From NCBI RefSeq assembly GCF_900107855.1, contig NZ_FNRJ01000016.1:1-64000 (forward strand): a DNA stretch of 64,000 nt. The letters are read 5' to 3'. Of this stretch, positions 41,196 to 51,699 are shown piece by piece (positions within the stretch are counted from its first letter, which is position 1; every line of letters starts with the position of its first letter). This stretch comes from Marinobacterium iners DSM 11526 (lineage in GTDB: Bacteria; Pseudomonadota; Gammaproteobacteria; Pseudomonadales; Balneatricaceae). Both the position numbers and the translations under genes were made by a program. The notes beneath the pieces were generated by a model that did not search any database, was not told where the DNA came from, and saw only the letters and a list, made by a program, of their open reading frames with translations.

Positions 41196-43238
41196 TCACT
41201 TGATTCTCATCCCCGGCTGAGCCCCTTCGTGCGGCTCCAGAATCCACAGATCCTCACCACCTGGTCCAGCCGCGAGCACCATGCCTTCCGACATGCCGAA
41301 CTTCATCTTGCGAGGGGCCAGGTTGGCGACCATGACGGTCAGCTTGCCTTCCAGGTCTTCCGGCCTGTAGGCGGACTTGATGCCGGCGAAGACGTTGCGG
41401 GTTTCGCCGCCCAGGTCCAGCGTCAGACGCAGCAGCTTGTCGGCGCCTTCAACGTGTTCCGCCTTGGCGATTTTGGCCACCCGCAGGTCGATCTTGGCGA
41501 AGTCGGGGAACTCGATGGTGTCGGCGATCGGTTCCATGTTCTGCGTCACTTCAGCCTTTGGTTGTGCCGCCTGAACCTGTGGTTGGGCTTCCAGGCTCTG
41601 GCGAGAATCTTCAATCAGCTTCTCGATGGTAGCTTCATCCACGCGCTGCATCAGCGGCTTGAACTTGTTGATTTTGTGGCTCAGCAGCGGTTTCTCGATC
41701 GCATCCCAGGCCAGAGTGTCGATGTTGAGGAACGCACAGGCCTCTTTGGCCACCTCCGGCAGTACCGGGGCCAGGTAGCTGATGATCACGCGGAACAGGT
41801 TGATGCCCAGCGTGCAGCTGGCCTGTACCTCGGCTTCCTTGCCTTCCTGTTTGGCGAGTACCCAGGGCTCTGCATTATCAATGTACTGGTTGGCCTTGTC
41901 GGCGATGTGCATGATTTCACGCATGGCGCGGGCGTATTCACGCTTTTCGTACGCCTCGGCAATGCCGTGACCGGCGGCAACTGCTTCATGGTACAGCGAC
42001 GCGTAGGTCAGCTCGGAGTCAAGCATGCCGTCGAACTTCTTCTGAATGAAGCCGGCGCAACGGCTGGCGATGTTGACCACCTTGTTGACCAGGTCGGCAT
42101 TGACGCGGTAACGGAAGTCTTCAAGGCTCAGGTCGATATCATCAATGCCGGAGCCCAGCTTGGCGGCGAAGTAGTAGCGCAGGTATTCCGGGCGCAGGTG
42201 TTTCAAATAGGTCTCGGCCATGATGAAGGTGCCGCGGGACTTGGACATCTTCTGACCATTGACGGTCAAGAAACCGTGGCAGAACACGCCCGTTGGGGTG
42301 CGGAAGCCCGCACCTTTCAGCTCGGCCGGCCAGAACAAGGTGTGGAAGTAGGCGATATCCTTGCCGATGAAATGGTACAGCTCGGCATCGGAATCCTGCT
42401 TCCAGTACTCGTCGAAGTCGACGCCGTTCTTATCGCACCAGTTCTTGAAGCTGGCCATATAGCCGATCGGTGCATCCATCCAGACGTAGAAGTACTTGCC
42501 CGGCGCGTCGGGGATTTCGAAGCCCCAGTAGGGCGCATCGCGGGAGATGTCCCACTCCTGCAGACCAGACTCGAACCACTCGTTGAGCTTGTGGATCATC
42601 TGGCTCTGAACGTGCTCATTAACCCAGGTGCGCAGGAAGTCTTCAAAGTCACCCAGCTTGAAGAAGAAGTGCTCGGACTCCTTCTCGATCGGGGTAGCAC
42701 CGGAAACGGCCGAGTAGGCGTTCTTCAGCTCGGTCGGCTGATAAGTGGCGCCACAGGCTTCGCAGGAGTCGCCGTACTGGTCTTTGGCACCGCATTTCGG
42801 GCAGTCGCCCTTGATAAAGCGGTCCGGCAGGAACATGTTCTTCACCGGGTCGTAGGCCTGGGTGATGGTGCGGCGGGTGATATGACCGGCATCGCGCAGG
42901 CGCTCGTAGATCAGCGCGGAGAAGTGGCGGTTCTCTTCCGAGTGGGTAGAGTAGTAGTTGTCGAAGTTGACCATGAAGCCGGCGAAGTCGCGCTGGTGCT
43001 CGGCGCTGACCTGGTCGATCAGTTCCTGCGGGCTCTTGCCCAGCTGGTCGGCCTTGAGCATGATCGGCGTACCGTGGGCGTCATCGGCACAGACGTAGGT
43101 ACACTGATGGCCACGCTGCTTCTGGAAACGAACCCAGATATCAGTCTGGATATACTCCACCAGATGGCCCAGATGGATGGGACCGTTGGCGTAGGGCAGG
43201 GCACTGGTGACGAGAATCTTGCGCTTGCTGTCGGACAT
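41196..43238 (-). CDS. metG: methionyl-tRNA synthetase
   Basis: A 680-residue class I synthetase: HIGH-type motif HLGH in [17 protein letters not shown], zinc knuckle CPKC...[13 protein letters not shown] for ATP, the anticodon-binding helical domain, and a C-terminal EMAP/tRBD domain ([14 protein letters not shown] ... [23 protein letters not shown]). I chose [16 protein letters not shown] at 43,238; the longer frame to 43,265 starts with TTG. It is divergent from trmA. A long open frame on the opposite strand is a shadow of its codon usage. Confidence 0.97.
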   Translation of the reverse strand: MSDSKRKILVTSALPYANGPIHLGHLVEYIQTDIWVRFQKQRGHQCTYVCADDAHGTPIMLKADQLGKSPQELIDQVSAEHQRDFAGFMVNFDNYYSTHSEENRHFSALIYERLRDAGHITRRTITQAYDPVKNMFLPDRFIKGDCPKCGAKDQYGDSCEACGATYQPTELKNAYSAVSGATPIEKESEHFFFKLGDFEDFLRTWVNEHVQSQMIHKLNEWFESGLQEWDISRDAPYWGFEIPDAPGKYFYVWMDAPIGYMASFKNWCDKNGVDFDEYWKQDSDAELYHFIGKDIAYFHTLFWPAELKGAGFRTPTGVFCHGFLTVNGQKMSKSRGTFIMAETYLKHLRPEYLRYYFAAKLGSGIDDIDLSLEDFRYRVNADLVNKVVNIASRCAGFIQKKFDGMLDSELTYASLYHEAVAAGHGIAEAYEKREYARAMREIMHIADKANQYIDNAEPWVLAKQEGKEAEVQASCTLGINLFRVIISYLAPVLPEVAKEACAFLNIDTLAWDAIEKPLLSHKINKFKPLMQRVDEATIEKLIEDSRQSLEAQPQVQAAQPKAEVTQNMEPIADTIEFPDFAKIDLRVAKIAKAEHVEGADKLLRLTLDLGGETRNVFAGIKSAYRPEDLEGKLTVMVANLAPRKMKFGMSEGMVLAAGPGGEDLWILEPHEGAQPGMRIK

Positions 43239-43370
43239 CGTTGGCTCTGAGTCGGTTGAAGACAAATGAAGCCCTGCATTCTACGCTGGATTGATCTCTG
43301 AATGAAGGCTGGGGGTGGCTGTGCTAAAATCCGCCGCCCGTCCCGAGCAACAGAACACAGAGGTTAGCCG

Positions 43371-44456
43371 ATGGCCCTTCCCCGCGTGGAGCCTGATCAG
43401 TACGACGCCTTGCTGGCGACCAAGAAAGCCCGTATCGAAGCACAATTTGCCGAATTCGATCTGCCCGCGATCGAGGTGTTTACCTCTGAACCCGAGCATT
43501 ACCGCCTGCGCGCCGAGTTCCGCACCTGGCATGAGGGCGATGACCTCTATTACGTCATGTTCGACGGTGACAAGCGCACGCCGGTACGGTTGGACAGCTG
43601 TCCGATGGTAGCCGAACGCATCCATGACGTGATGTTCGAGCTGATCGAGGTAATTCGCCTCGACCCGGTACTGCGCTTCAAAATGTTTCAGGTCGACTTT
43701 CTCAGCACCCTGTCCGGTGAGTTGCTGGTCAGCCTGATCTACCATCGCAAACTGGATGACGAGTGGGTCGAGCGGGTCAAGCCGCTGCGTGAACAGTTCA
43801 ACATCGGCATTATCGGACGTTCACGCAAGCAGAAGATCGTGCTGGATAACGACTTCGTGGTCGAAACCCTGAACATCAACGGCCGCGCCTACCGTTATCA
43901 GCAGACCGAAAACGGCTTTACCCAGCCCAACGGCCATGTCTGCGAAAAGATGATCGAGTGGGCGATTGATGCCAGTGCCCACGCTGGCGGTGATCTGGTG
44001 GAATTCTATTGCGGTAACGGAAACTTTACCCTGCCACTGGCGCAGAACTTCCGCCGCGTGGTGGCCACCGAGATCTCCAAGGTATCGGTGCGTTCCGCCG
44101 AGTGGAACATTCAGGAAAACGGTATCGATAATATTGACGTACTGCGCATGCCCTCGGAAGATCTGTCACTGATCCTCAAGGGCGAGAAAACCAGTCGTAA
44201 GGTGCAGGGGCTGGCGCTGGACGAGTGTGACTTTACCACCGTCCTGGTGGACCCGCCGCGTGCCGGTCTGGATGAGCATACGGTGGAGCAGATCTGCGAA
44301 TATCCGCATATCCTGTATATCTCCTGCAACCCCGAGACGCTGCACGAAAATCTGCAACAGATCAGCAAAACCCACAAACTGGAGCGGTTTGCGATCTTCG
44401 ACCAGTTTCCCTACACCGACCATCTGGAGTGCGGTGTCTATCTGACCCGCCGTTGA
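43371..44456 (+). CDS. trmA: tRNA (uracil-54-C5)-methyltransferase TrmA
   Basis: A 361-residue SAM-dependent enzyme making m5U54 in the T-loop of all tRNAs. It has the SAM loop FYCGNGNFTLPLA, VDPPRAGLDE with the active-site region, the nucleophile Cys in ISCNPETLHENL, and the C-terminal FDQFPYTDHLECGVYL. There is no TRAM domain and no Fe-S cysteines, as expected for TrmA rather than RlmC/D. Normal length for the family (E. coli 366). The DMT-type gene follows 25 bases later. Confidence 0.96.
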   Translation: MALPRVEPDQYDALLATKKARIEAQFAEFDLPAIEVFTSEPEHYRLRAEFRTWHEGDDLYYVMFDGDKRTPVRLDSCPMVAERIHDVMFELIEVIRLDPVLRFKMFQVDFLSTLSGELLVSLIYHRKLDDEWVERVKPLREQFNIGIIGRSRKQKIVLDNDFVVETLNINGRAYRYQQTENGFTQPNGHVCEKMIEWAIDASAHAGGDLVEFYCGNGNFTLPLAQNFRRVVATEISKVSVRSAEWNIQENGIDNIDVLRMPSEDLSLILKGEKTSRKVQGLALDECDFTTVLVDPPRAGLDEHTVEQICEYPHILYISCNPETLHENLQQISKTHKLERFAIFDQFPYTDHLECGVYLTRR

Positions 44457-44481
44457 GTGAATGATGAAGAAAGGAGGCTCC

Positions 44482-44925
44482 ATGCTGTTTTTCTGGCTTT
44501 CGCTGGCGTTTGTGGCCGGCATGATGATGCCCCTGCAGGCCGGTGTGAACAGCACGTTGGCGCTGCACAGCCAAGGAGCGATATGGGCGTCCTTTATCTC
44601 GTTTCTGATTGGTACACTGGCGCTGTTTGTGATCGTCGTAGGGATGCGGTTTGAATGGCCGTTGCTGAGTGATCTCAGGCAGGCGCCCTGGTGGGCCTGG
44701 ACAGGCGGTTTCATGGGGGCGCTGTTTGTCTCTACCGGTGTCTTTCTGGCGCCGCGTATCGGTGCTGCCACCATGATCGCCCTGTTTGTAGCCGGTCAGC
44801 TGATTACCTCGGTGATTCTCGATCATCTCGGCTGGGCGACCTTTCCCCAGTTCGATATCACGTTGGGGCGGGTGCTGGGCGTGGCGTGTCTGCTGGTGGG
44901 CGTGGTGCTGATTCGGTTCTATTGA
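44482..44925 (+). CDS. DUF606/YdcZ-family membrane protein
   Basis: A 147-residue protein with five predicted helices of the DMT-related DUF606 (EamA-like half-transporter) type: FVAGMMMPLQAGVNSTLALHSQGAIWASFISFLIGTLAL, WWAWTGGFMGALFVSTGVFLAPRIGAATMIALFVAGQLITSVILDHLG. The pattern PxQAGxN..L is the family signature. Substrate unknown. I chose the ATG at 44,482 because AAAGGAGG is placed 4 bases upstream; the earlier ATG (44,461) has no RBS. Confidence 0.87.
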   Translation: MLFFWLSLAFVAGMMMPLQAGVNSTLALHSQGAIWASFISFLIGTLALFVIVVGMRFEWPLLSDLRQAPWWAWTGGFMGALFVSTGVFLAPRIGAATMIALFVAGQLITSVILDHLGWATFPQFDITLGRVLGVACLLVGVVLIRFY

Positions 44926-44972
44926 ACGGGCAGGCGTTCGCTTATAACCACCTTGCATATATCTTAAGCATC

Positions 44973-44997
44973 AAAGTTATTTTTCTTATATAACTTT
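44973..44997. promoter_or_regulatory. AT-rich inverted repeat upstream of fadL
   Basis: AAAGTTAT (44973-44980) and ATAACTTT (44990-44997), eight perfect pairs with a 9-base spacer, in the 122-base gap before the FadL-type gene. It could be an operator; no known regulator site is recognised. Confidence 0.35.
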
Positions 44998-45047
44998 TAA
45001 TAATATGGTGACGTTCTTAATTAGACACTGTTTTAACGGAGAGCGTC

Positions 45048-46289
45048 GTGAACAAACTGCATCCCCTTGCCGCGGCCATTGCGCTGGCAACCCTGCCGCT
45101 GACTGCTGAAGCGACCAACGGTTACTTCACCCACGGTAACAGCATCAAGGCCCAGGGGATGGCCGGTGTCAGCTATGCAATGGCACACGACAGCATCTCG
45201 GTCGCCAGCAACCCGGCAGCATTGACGGCACTGGGGGATCAGTTGGATCTGGGGGTGACCTGGTTCAAGCCGGAACGCGATGCGCGTATCAGCGGCAACC
45301 CGGCATTCAATGGTCAGTATGACGGCAACGGTGACAAAAGCTTCTGGATACCTGAGCTGGGCTTCAGTCGCCAGCATTCGGAGCGCCTGGCCTACGGTGT
45401 GGCCATGTATGCCAATGGTGGCATGAATACTTCCTATGCCAACAACCCCTATGCAGGCGCTGGCGCAACTGGCGATGCAGGGGTGGATCTTTCCCAGCTG
45501 TTTGTCACCTCATCCGTGGGCTATCGACTGACCGAGCGCCACAGTGTGGGTGTCGGCCTGACCTATGTGTATCAGATGTTTGAAGCCCGAGGCGTCAATG
45601 GTCCAGCCTTCGAAAGCATGTCTTCAAATCCTGCCGCCTTGAGTGACAATGGCCACGACAGCTCAGACGGTTTCGGTCTTAAGCTCGGCTGGCAGGGGCA
45701 GGTGACCGATACTCTGACACTGGCTGCCAGCTGGTCATCCAAAATCAAGACCGACAGCTTCAGCGATTACCGTGGTCTGTTTGCTGAACAGGGTGGCTTT
45801 GATGTACCGGAAACCTATGGTCTCGGCTTTGCCTGGCAGATGAATCCGCAGTGGACCCTGGCGGGTGATTGGCAGCGCATCAACTACAGTGACGTGGCCT
45901 CAGTGGGCAACCCGCTGATTCCGATTACACAGTTGGGGCAGGATAACGGCTCGGGTTTTGGCTGGCAGGATATCAATGTCTACAAGCTGGGTGTCAGCTA
46001 TGACTGGTCAAGCCGCCTGACGTTTAGGGCCGGTTACAGCTACGCGGACCAGCCGGTGCCGAGCAGTGAGACCTTTTTCAATATTCTGGCACCAGGTGTG
46101 GTACAGGAACATGTCAGTCTGGGTGCCAGCTGGCGGCCGTCTCCAGCGCAGGAACTGACATTCGCCTATACACGAGCACTTGAAGAGTCTGTCGAAGGTA
46201 ACGGTTCTCTTGCCGCATTTGGTGGCGGTGAGGCGGACCTGAGCATGAGTCAGGATATTCTGGGGTTGGCCTGGTCCTACCGCTTCTGA
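45048..46289 (+). CDS. fadL: outer-membrane long-chain fatty acid transporter, FadL/OmpP1/TodX family
   Basis: A 413-residue beta-barrel with a signal peptide (cleavage near residue 21, TAEA). The mature N-terminus NGYFTHGNSIKAQGMAGVSYAMAHDSISVASNPAAL is the FadL hatch signature, and the protein ends in an aromatic beta-signal (LGLAWSYRF). It imports long-chain fatty acids or other hydrophobic compounds across the outer membrane. RBS CGGAGAG. Its end overlaps the convergent binding-protein gene by 13 bases. Confidence 0.92.
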   Translation: MNKLHPLAAAIALATLPLTAEATNGYFTHGNSIKAQGMAGVSYAMAHDSISVASNPAALTALGDQLDLGVTWFKPERDARISGNPAFNGQYDGNGDKSFWIPELGFSRQHSERLAYGVAMYANGGMNTSYANNPYAGAGATGDAGVDLSQLFVTSSVGYRLTERHSVGVGLTYVYQMFEARGVNGPAFESMSSNPAALSDNGHDSSDGFGLKLGWQGQVTDTLTLAASWSSKIKTDSFSDYRGLFAEQGGFDVPETYGLGFAWQMNPQWTLAGDWQRINYSDVASVGNPLIPITQLGQDNGSGFGWQDINVYKLGVSYDWSSRLTFRAGYSYADQPVPSSETFFNILAPGVVQEHVSLGASWRPSPAQELTFAYTRALEESVEGNGSLAAFGGGEADLSMSQDILGLAWSYRF

Positions 46290-47791
46290 TCTTTCCAGCG
46301 GATATCTTCCAGCACGAAGGAGGGGATGGGGCTCTTTTCCCACATCCCTTCCAGGTCCCGGTGCATCAGGTTCTGTTCCGGGCGCATGAACAGATACACA
46401 TTCACTGCATCTTCAGTGATGCGGCGCTGGGCCTCACCAAGCAGTCGGTGTAGTTCATCTTCAGTACGTGCATTCAGTACCCGCTCCCAAATCGCTTTGA
46501 ACGCGGCGTTGTCATAATTGAAGTAGTAGTCGTCACGAGCATAGATGTTCAGATCCATGGGCTCGACATGCATGATAAGCGTCAGTTCGTAATCCTTCTG
46601 CCGGAATACCCGCTCCATCCATGTGCTCCAGTCCACCTGCTCCAGCTTGACTCTGAACCCGACCGCTTCCAGATCATCCGCAATCATCAAGCCACCGTAA
46701 CGGCCATAATCGGTCGGGGGAATTGTCAGTGTGAGTGTCTGGCCTTCAGGTACTTCGGCCGCACTCAGTAGCTGACGGGCCAGTAACCGGTCGAAGGGGT
46801 AGCGGTCTACCAGATCCACATAGGCAGGGTGTGAAGGCGGAAAATGCGTACCAATAAGTTCCGGCTCGAATTGAGCACCGTACAGTTTGCTGACGCGGTT
46901 GCGGTCAATGGCGTGTGACAGAGCACGGCGCACGCGCAAATCGTTGAATGGTGGGCGCGCATTGTTGATCGCCAGAATCATCTTGCTCTGCAGTTTGCGT
47001 GCGCTCATGCGGTAATCGGGTCGAATCATGAAACGGTTGCCAACTCGGGTAACGCTCAGCAGTCCATCGACCAGCCCTTCGGCCAGAATGTTCTCGGTGC
47101 CTACTGTGGTCTGCATGAACAGAAACTGTGCCTGGTGCAGGTAAGGTGGCTTGCCCCAGTAATCAATGTTGCGTTTCAGGGTGACGGAGTGCCCTTTCTC
47201 CCAGCGGTCGAAGCGGAAGGGACCGGTGCCGACTGGGTGTTCGCTGTTGTTTGCAACGGTGTTCGGGTGAACCATGACGGCTGCAGGCAGTGACAGGGCG
47301 AAGGGCAGCATGGCGTCGGGCCGTTTGAGCGTGATGATGAGGTGCTCGTCACTTTGAACGGTGACACTATCGACTTGCTCAAACCATTGTTGCTGGGGGT
47401 TGCCGCTGTTTTTATCCAGCAGTCGATTGAGGGAAAAGGCGGCCACATGGGCATCGAAGCGGCTGCCGTCGTGAAAAGTCACGCCCTTGTGCAGCTCGAA
47501 GGTATAGGTCAGTCCATCTTCGGACAGGTGCCATTTGCGTGCCAGTCGCGGCCTCAAAAGACCTTCACCATCGACCAGCGTGAGGCCCTCGAACAGATTG
47601 CACCAGGTGATCTCGCCAGCCGAGGCGGCGGCAGTAACGGTAGGGTCGAGAGTGGGCGGTTCCAGCTGAATACCAAGCCGAATATGCTCACTGGCCTGCA
47701 GAGGCAGGCTGCACAGCAGCAGAAATGGCGGCATCAACCTGCCAATGACGCTGAAACAGGCGAAATGAAACAGATCAGAGAGCCTGCGCAT
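46277..47791 (-). CDS. ABC transporter substrate-binding protein, family 5 (peptide/nickel type)
   Basis: A 504-residue periplasmic binding protein (SBP_bac_5). The signal sequence spans about residues 10-33 (CFSVIGRLMPPFLLLCSLPLQA). IRLGIQLEPPTLDPTVT starts the mature protein, and YTFELHKGVTFHDGSRFDAHVAAFSLNRLLD is the family signature. It binds oligopeptides or a similar ligand. No permease or ATPase genes lie nearby, so it is an orphan binding protein. Its start overlaps the end of the diguanylate cyclase gene by 17 bases, suggesting a shared transcript. Confidence 0.88.
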   Translation of the reverse strand: MRRLSDLFHFACFSVIGRLMPPFLLLCSLPLQASEHIRLGIQLEPPTLDPTVTAAASAGEITWCNLFEGLTLVDGEGLLRPRLARKWHLSEDGLTYTFELHKGVTFHDGSRFDAHVAAFSLNRLLDKNSGNPQQQWFEQVDSVTVQSDEHLIITLKRPDAMLPFALSLPAAVMVHPNTVANNSEHPVGTGPFRFDRWEKGHSVTLKRNIDYWGKPPYLHQAQFLFMQTTVGTENILAEGLVDGLLSVTRVGNRFMIRPDYRMSARKLQSKMILAINNARPPFNDLRVRRALSHAIDRNRVSKLYGAQFEPELIGTHFPPSHPAYVDLVDRYPFDRLLARQLLSAAEVPEGQTLTLTIPPTDYGRYGGLMIADDLEAVGFRVKLEQVDWSTWMERVFRQKDYELTLIMHVEPMDLNIYARDDYYFNYDNAAFKAIWERVLNARTEDELHRLLGEAQRRITEDAVNVYLFMRPEQNLMHRDLEGMWEKSPIPSFVLEDIRWKDQKR

Positions 47792-49196
47792 AAACGGTCT
47801 TTGGAGCTAAGGCGACCTTATTCCGGCCCTGTCGCTTGGCATCATAGAGAGCCTTGTCAGCCTCGTGCAACGCTGCATCCAGCAGGCGTTCGGTCCGTTG
47901 ATCATCTGTCTCGCTCTGAAGAACTGTTGCATCAACCAGGGCAACTCCAAAACTCATGCTCAGGTGAATTTTGTGCTTCTGACTGGATAAAAACGGCTTC
48001 TCAGCAATCAGGCTTCGCAACTTGTCGAGTACCTGATAGCCAGCTTCCAGAGAGCCTGTCGTCAGAATAATGGCAAACTCCTCACCACCGAATCGAGCCA
48101 GAATATCGCTTTCCCTCAGTCCTTCGGATAATTGCCGGGATACTTCAATCAAGACCTGATCTCCGGTGGCATGACCGAATCGGTCATTGACCTTCTTGAA
48201 GTGATCAATATCACCAATAGCCACACATAATGGCTGGTAGCTCTGACGCAGCAGACGTCGGGCGGCCGCCTGAAAATGACGACGGTTAGCAAGCCCGGTC
48301 AAGACATCGTGCTCAGCCAGAAAGGTCAGCTCCTGATGTGCTTCGCGCATGCGAGCTTCCTGATGCTGTATGCGCTGGACGTAACTGCGCACGGTTTTGG
48401 CCAGACTGGAAATTTCATCGCCACCATGAGTATCAAAGGCATCAACATCAACAATCGGGGCGCTCACATTGCGCTGCATCTGCAGGATGCGCCTCACCAC
48501 CACGACCTCGAAATAAACCCCGGCCAACAAGGCAAAGACCAGCAGCAACAGGGCAAGTGCGATCAGGTTGCGTTGCTGGACATTGATCTCGGCGGCAAGC
48601 TGCTCGCTTTGCATCACCATCTGTTGGCGCATGGTGGCGGAAAAGTAGCCCATCAGTATAGCCAGTTGCCCGGCCAGTTCACGGTTGTTGTGTGACAGGG
48701 CTCTGATTTGGCGCTCAAGCCCCGCTTGGCGCCCGGTATCGATGCGCTGGCTGACCAGATCATTCAGTTCGTCAATGTTGCTCTGCAGCTGTGCTTGTGT
48801 CTCGCGGACCTGATTGATCAGATCAGGGTTGCCACCCTGCTGGGCAAGGCGGTCGGTCAGCTGGTTTACCCAGAGGGTTCGATCGGTCAGATTTATCAGT
48901 GCCTGACGTCGCTCGGTGTGGTTGTTGGCAACAGACAGGCCAAAGCCAAGGCTATTCAGCGACTCGGCCTGTTGCACCAGTCGCACTGAGGTCATCAGGT
49001 TTTCCATTTCGGTACTGGTGAGCGTGTCGACCTGATCGTGGAGGCGCTCGAAGGCACGGCTCATGATGGCCGTAACACCGATAATCAGGGCGAGGATCAT
49101 CATGGTCATGCCCAGCGTCTTGGTGGTAAGACCAAGACCGACCCGCCGGTGGATCATTTTGCTGCCGGCAGCTGGCCGGAGAGCTTTGGCAGACAA
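47775..49196 (-). CDS. diguanylate cyclase with helical sensor domain
   Basis: A 473-residue inner-membrane GGDEF protein. It has a first helix (about residues 25-45), a long helical periplasmic domain (about 46-205, 4HB/methyl-accepting-like), a second helix (about 210-230), a HAMP-like linker with coiled coil, and a GGDEF domain (about 300-470). The active loop RFGGEEF is intact and the inhibitory site RESD lies five residues before it, so the enzyme should make cyclic di-GMP with product inhibition. The downstream overlapping binding-protein gene hints at a nutrient-linked signal (inference). Confidence 0.93.
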   Translation of the reverse strand: MSAKALRPAAGSKMIHRRVGLGLTTKTLGMTMMILALIIGVTAIMSRAFERLHDQVDTLTSTEMENLMTSVRLVQQAESLNSLGFGLSVANNHTERRQALINLTDRTLWVNQLTDRLAQQGGNPDLINQVRETQAQLQSNIDELNDLVSQRIDTGRQAGLERQIRALSHNNRELAGQLAILMGYFSATMRQQMVMQSEQLAAEINVQQRNLIALALLLLVFALLAGVYFEVVVVRRILQMQRNVSAPIVDVDAFDTHGGDEISSLAKTVRSYVQRIQHQEARMREAHQELTFLAEHDVLTGLANRRHFQAAARRLLRQSYQPLCVAIGDIDHFKKVNDRFGHATGDQVLIEVSRQLSEGLRESDILARFGGEEFAIILTTGSLEAGYQVLDKLRSLIAEKPFLSSQKHKIHLSMSFGVALVDATVLQSETDDQRTERLLDAALHEADKALYDAKRQGRNKVALAPKTVYAQAL

Positions 49197-49291
49197 CCGC
49201 TATCTTGTGTATTCATTTAGATACGTTTTTTGTTGTTTGGATACAGGTGTAGCTGATAACGACGGTTACTTCAATTTATTGGTGAAAACTT

Positions 49292-49912
49292 TCAACCACG
49301 GAAGCCCTTGCCTACCACGTAGACTTCCCTTGAGCGTGAACGTGATGCTTCCGGTTTTCGAATAACCACTGTGTCAAAGTGGTTGCGAACTTCCTTCACG
49401 AAGGCTTCATAGCCCTCACCTTGAAACGCCTTGGCAATAAAGCTGCCTTTGGGCTTCAGGACCTGTTGTGCCATGTCCAGCGCCAGTTCGATCAGGTAGA
49501 TGGAGGCTGCCTGATCTGCCGTGGCGATACCGCTCAGGTTGGGTGCCATGTCCGAGATCACGACATCAACCGGATTGTCATTGATCGCATGCAGGATCTG
49601 CTCGAATACGCTGTCTTCAGTGAAATCTCCCTGAATAAACTCCACATCGGGCAGACTGTCCATTGGCAAAATGTCGGATGCAATCACTTTGCCACCTGTG
49701 CCGACCAGCTTGGAGGCGACCTGTGACCAGCCACCGGGCGCCGAGCCCAGGTCGATCACCAGCATGCCGGGACGAATCAGCTTGTCCTTTTCATTGATCG
49801 CCAATAACTTGTAGCTGGCACGGGAACGGTAACCGTCTTTCTGTGCCTGTTTGACGAAGGGGTCGTTGACGTGCTCATCGAGCCAGCGTGCACTGCTTTT
49901 GGAACGGGCCAT
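49292..49912 (-). CDS. rlmE: 23S rRNA (U2552-2'-O)-methyltransferase RlmE (FtsJ/RrmJ)
   Basis: A 206-residue heat-shock methyltransferase. The start is [46 protein letters not shown] loop [27 protein letters not shown] and [12 protein letters not shown] carry the K-D-K-E catalytic residues. It methylates the A-loop of 23S rRNA in the 50S subunit. I chose the ATG at 49,912; the frame extends upstream to 49,975 without family support. It is divergent from the FAD-dependent oxidoreductase gene. In many relatives rlmE precedes ftsH, which is not the case here. Confidence 0.95.
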   Translation of the reverse strand: MARSKSSARWLDEHVNDPFVKQAQKDGYRSRASYKLLAINEKDKLIRPGMLVIDLGSAPGGWSQVASKLVGTGGKVIASDILPMDSLPDVEFIQGDFTEDSVFEQILHAINDNPVDVVISDMAPNLSGIATADQAASIYLIELALDMAQQVLKPKGSFIAKAFQGEGYEAFVKEVRNHFDTVVIRKPEASRSRSREVYVVGKGFRG

Positions 49913-50070
49913 ACGGGTTGCAAACCATCTGAAAATTAAAACCTGATTGTACGTCTCGCAGCCTGTTGGTGCCATGTTCTCGGGTGTATCAGACTGACTT
50001 TACCCTTGTTGGTCGCTATAATTCGCGGTTTATTGTCCCTTTGCCGGATAAACCGGCCGGAACCCTTGCC

Positions 50071-51699
50071 ATGATCCGTCTCAGCGAACTGTCACTTCCT
50101 CTTGATCATCCTGAAATCGCCCTGCGTCAGGCCATTCTGAAACGGCTTGAGCTGGCGGATGATGCGCTACTCGGTTTCAGTGTTTTCAAGCGCAGCTATG
50201 ATGCGCGCAAGAAGAACACCGAGATTACCTTCGTCTACATTATCCACCTGGATGTGAAAGATGAGGCTGCCGTGCTGGCGCGCTTTGTCGATGATCCGCA
50301 TGTGACCATGGCGCCGGATACGGAGTATCACCCAGTTGCCGTGGCACCCGCCGATCTGGCTGAACGACCGCTGGTGATCGGTTTTGGTCCTTGTGGTCTG
50401 TTTGCCGCCACGATTCTGGCGCAGATGGGGTTCAAGCCGATCGTGCTTGAACGCGGCCGTGATGTTCGAAAACGTACCCAGGATACCTGGGCGCTCTGGC
50501 GTCAGCACAATCTGAGTACCGAATCCAACGTCCAGTTTGGCGAAGGTGGAGCAGGGCTGTTTTCGGATGGCAAGCTCTACTCACAGGTCAAGGACCCCAA
50601 ATTCTATGGCCGCAAAGTGATGCAGGAGTTTGTTGATCACGGTGCGCCGGACAATATCCTGTATGTCAACAAGCCGCATATCGGCACCTTCCGCTTGACC
50701 ACGGTAGTATCAAGGATGCGTCAGAGCATCATTGAGATGGGGGGCGAAATTCGGTTTGAATCCAAAGTCACTGACTTGCTGCTGGAGAATGGCGAAGTCA
50801 AGGGCGTGACCCTGGCTGATGGCAGTCAGTTGCTGAGCCGTCATGTAGTTTTGGCGCTGGGGCACAGTGCGCGTGATACCTTCCGTATGCTGCACCAGCG
50901 CGAAGTACATATCGAACCCAAGCCCTTCGCCATCGGTTTTCGTATTGAGCACCCGCAGTCGATGATCGACCGGGCGCGTTTAGGCAAATATGCAGGTCAT
51001 GAAGAGCTGGGAGCGGCGGATTACAAGCTGATCCACCATGCCAAAAACGGCCGGGCTGTTTACAGCTTCTGCATGTGCCCGGGTGGTCAGGTGGTTGCGG
51101 CGACCTCGGAAGAGGGACGCGTGGTCACCAATGGCATGAGCCAGTATTCGCGCAAGGAGCGTAATGCCAATGCGGGCATTGTTGTTGGCATCAACCCGGA
51201 ACAGGATTTTCCCGGTGGGCCGCTGGCCGGGATCGAACTGCAGGAAAAGCTGGAGTCGATCGCCTATCAGTTGGGTGGATGTGACTACCGTGCCCCGGCT
51301 CAGCTGGTAGGGGACTTTTTACGCGGTCGTCCTTCCGAAAAACTGGGCGAAGTCGAGCCTTCCTATCAGCCCGGGGTCAAACTCTGTGACTTGGCCGAAG
51401 CGTTGCCGGATTACGTGATCGAGGCCATGCGTGAGGCGCTGCCGGCCTTTGGGCGCAAGATCCGTGGCTTTGACCGCGAAGATGCGGTGCTGACCGGGAT
51501 TGAATCGCGTACCTCATCGCCGATTCGCATCACCCGCGACCCACACACCCTGCAGAGTCTCAATGTGCGCGGCCTTTACCCTGCCGGTGAGGGGGCAGGG
51601 TATGCCGGTGGTATTCTGTCGGCCGGTATTGATGGCATCAAGGTGGCGGAAGCGGTGGCACTGGATATTCTGCAGCAGCGGGAAACCGAATCGGCATGA
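50071..51699 (+). CDS. FAD-dependent oxidoreductase (COG2509 type)
   Basis: A 542-residue flavoprotein. The N-terminal 90 residues form a small alpha/beta domain (LPLDHPEIALRQAILKRLELADDALLGFSVFKRSYDARKK). The FAD-binding Rossmann motif is VIGFGPCGLFAATILAQMG, followed by FGEGGAGLFSDGKLYSQVKDP and a C-terminal GLYPAGEGAGYAGGILSAGIDGIKVAEAVA. The family is conserved in bacteria but the substrate is unknown. I chose the ATG at 50,071; the upstream frame to 49,966 is outside family homology. The last four bases overlap the next gene (ATGA). Confidence 0.87.
   Translation: MIRLSELSLPLDHPEIALRQAILKRLELADDALLGFSVFKRSYDARKKNTEITFVYIIHLDVKDEAAVLARFVDDPHVTMAPDTEYHPVAVAPADLAERPLVIGFGPCGLFAATILAQMGFKPIVLERGRDVRKRTQDTWALWRQHNLSTESNVQFGEGGAGLFSDGKLYSQVKDPKFYGRKVMQEFVDHGAPDNILYVNKPHIGTFRLTTVVSRMRQSIIEMGGEIRFESKVTDLLLENGEVKGVTLADGSQLLSRHVVLALGHSARDTFRMLHQREVHIEPKPFAIGFRIEHPQSMIDRARLGKYAGHEELGAADYKLIHHAKNGRAVYSFCMCPGGQVVAATSEEGRVVTNGMSQYSRKERNANAGIVVGINPEQDFPGGPLAGIELQEKLESIAYQLGGCDYRAPAQLVGDFLRGRPSEKLGEVEPSYQPGVKLCDLAEALPDYVIEAMREALPAFGRKIRGFDREDAVLTGIESRTSSPIRITRDPHTLQSLNVRGLYPAGEGAGYAGGILSAGIDGIKVAEAVALDILQQRETESA

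Noticed and set aside
41229..43250. A 673-codon open frame on the + strand opposite metG
   Set aside because: It mirrors the metG reading frame exactly, has no family resemblance, and results from codon bias on the coding strand.
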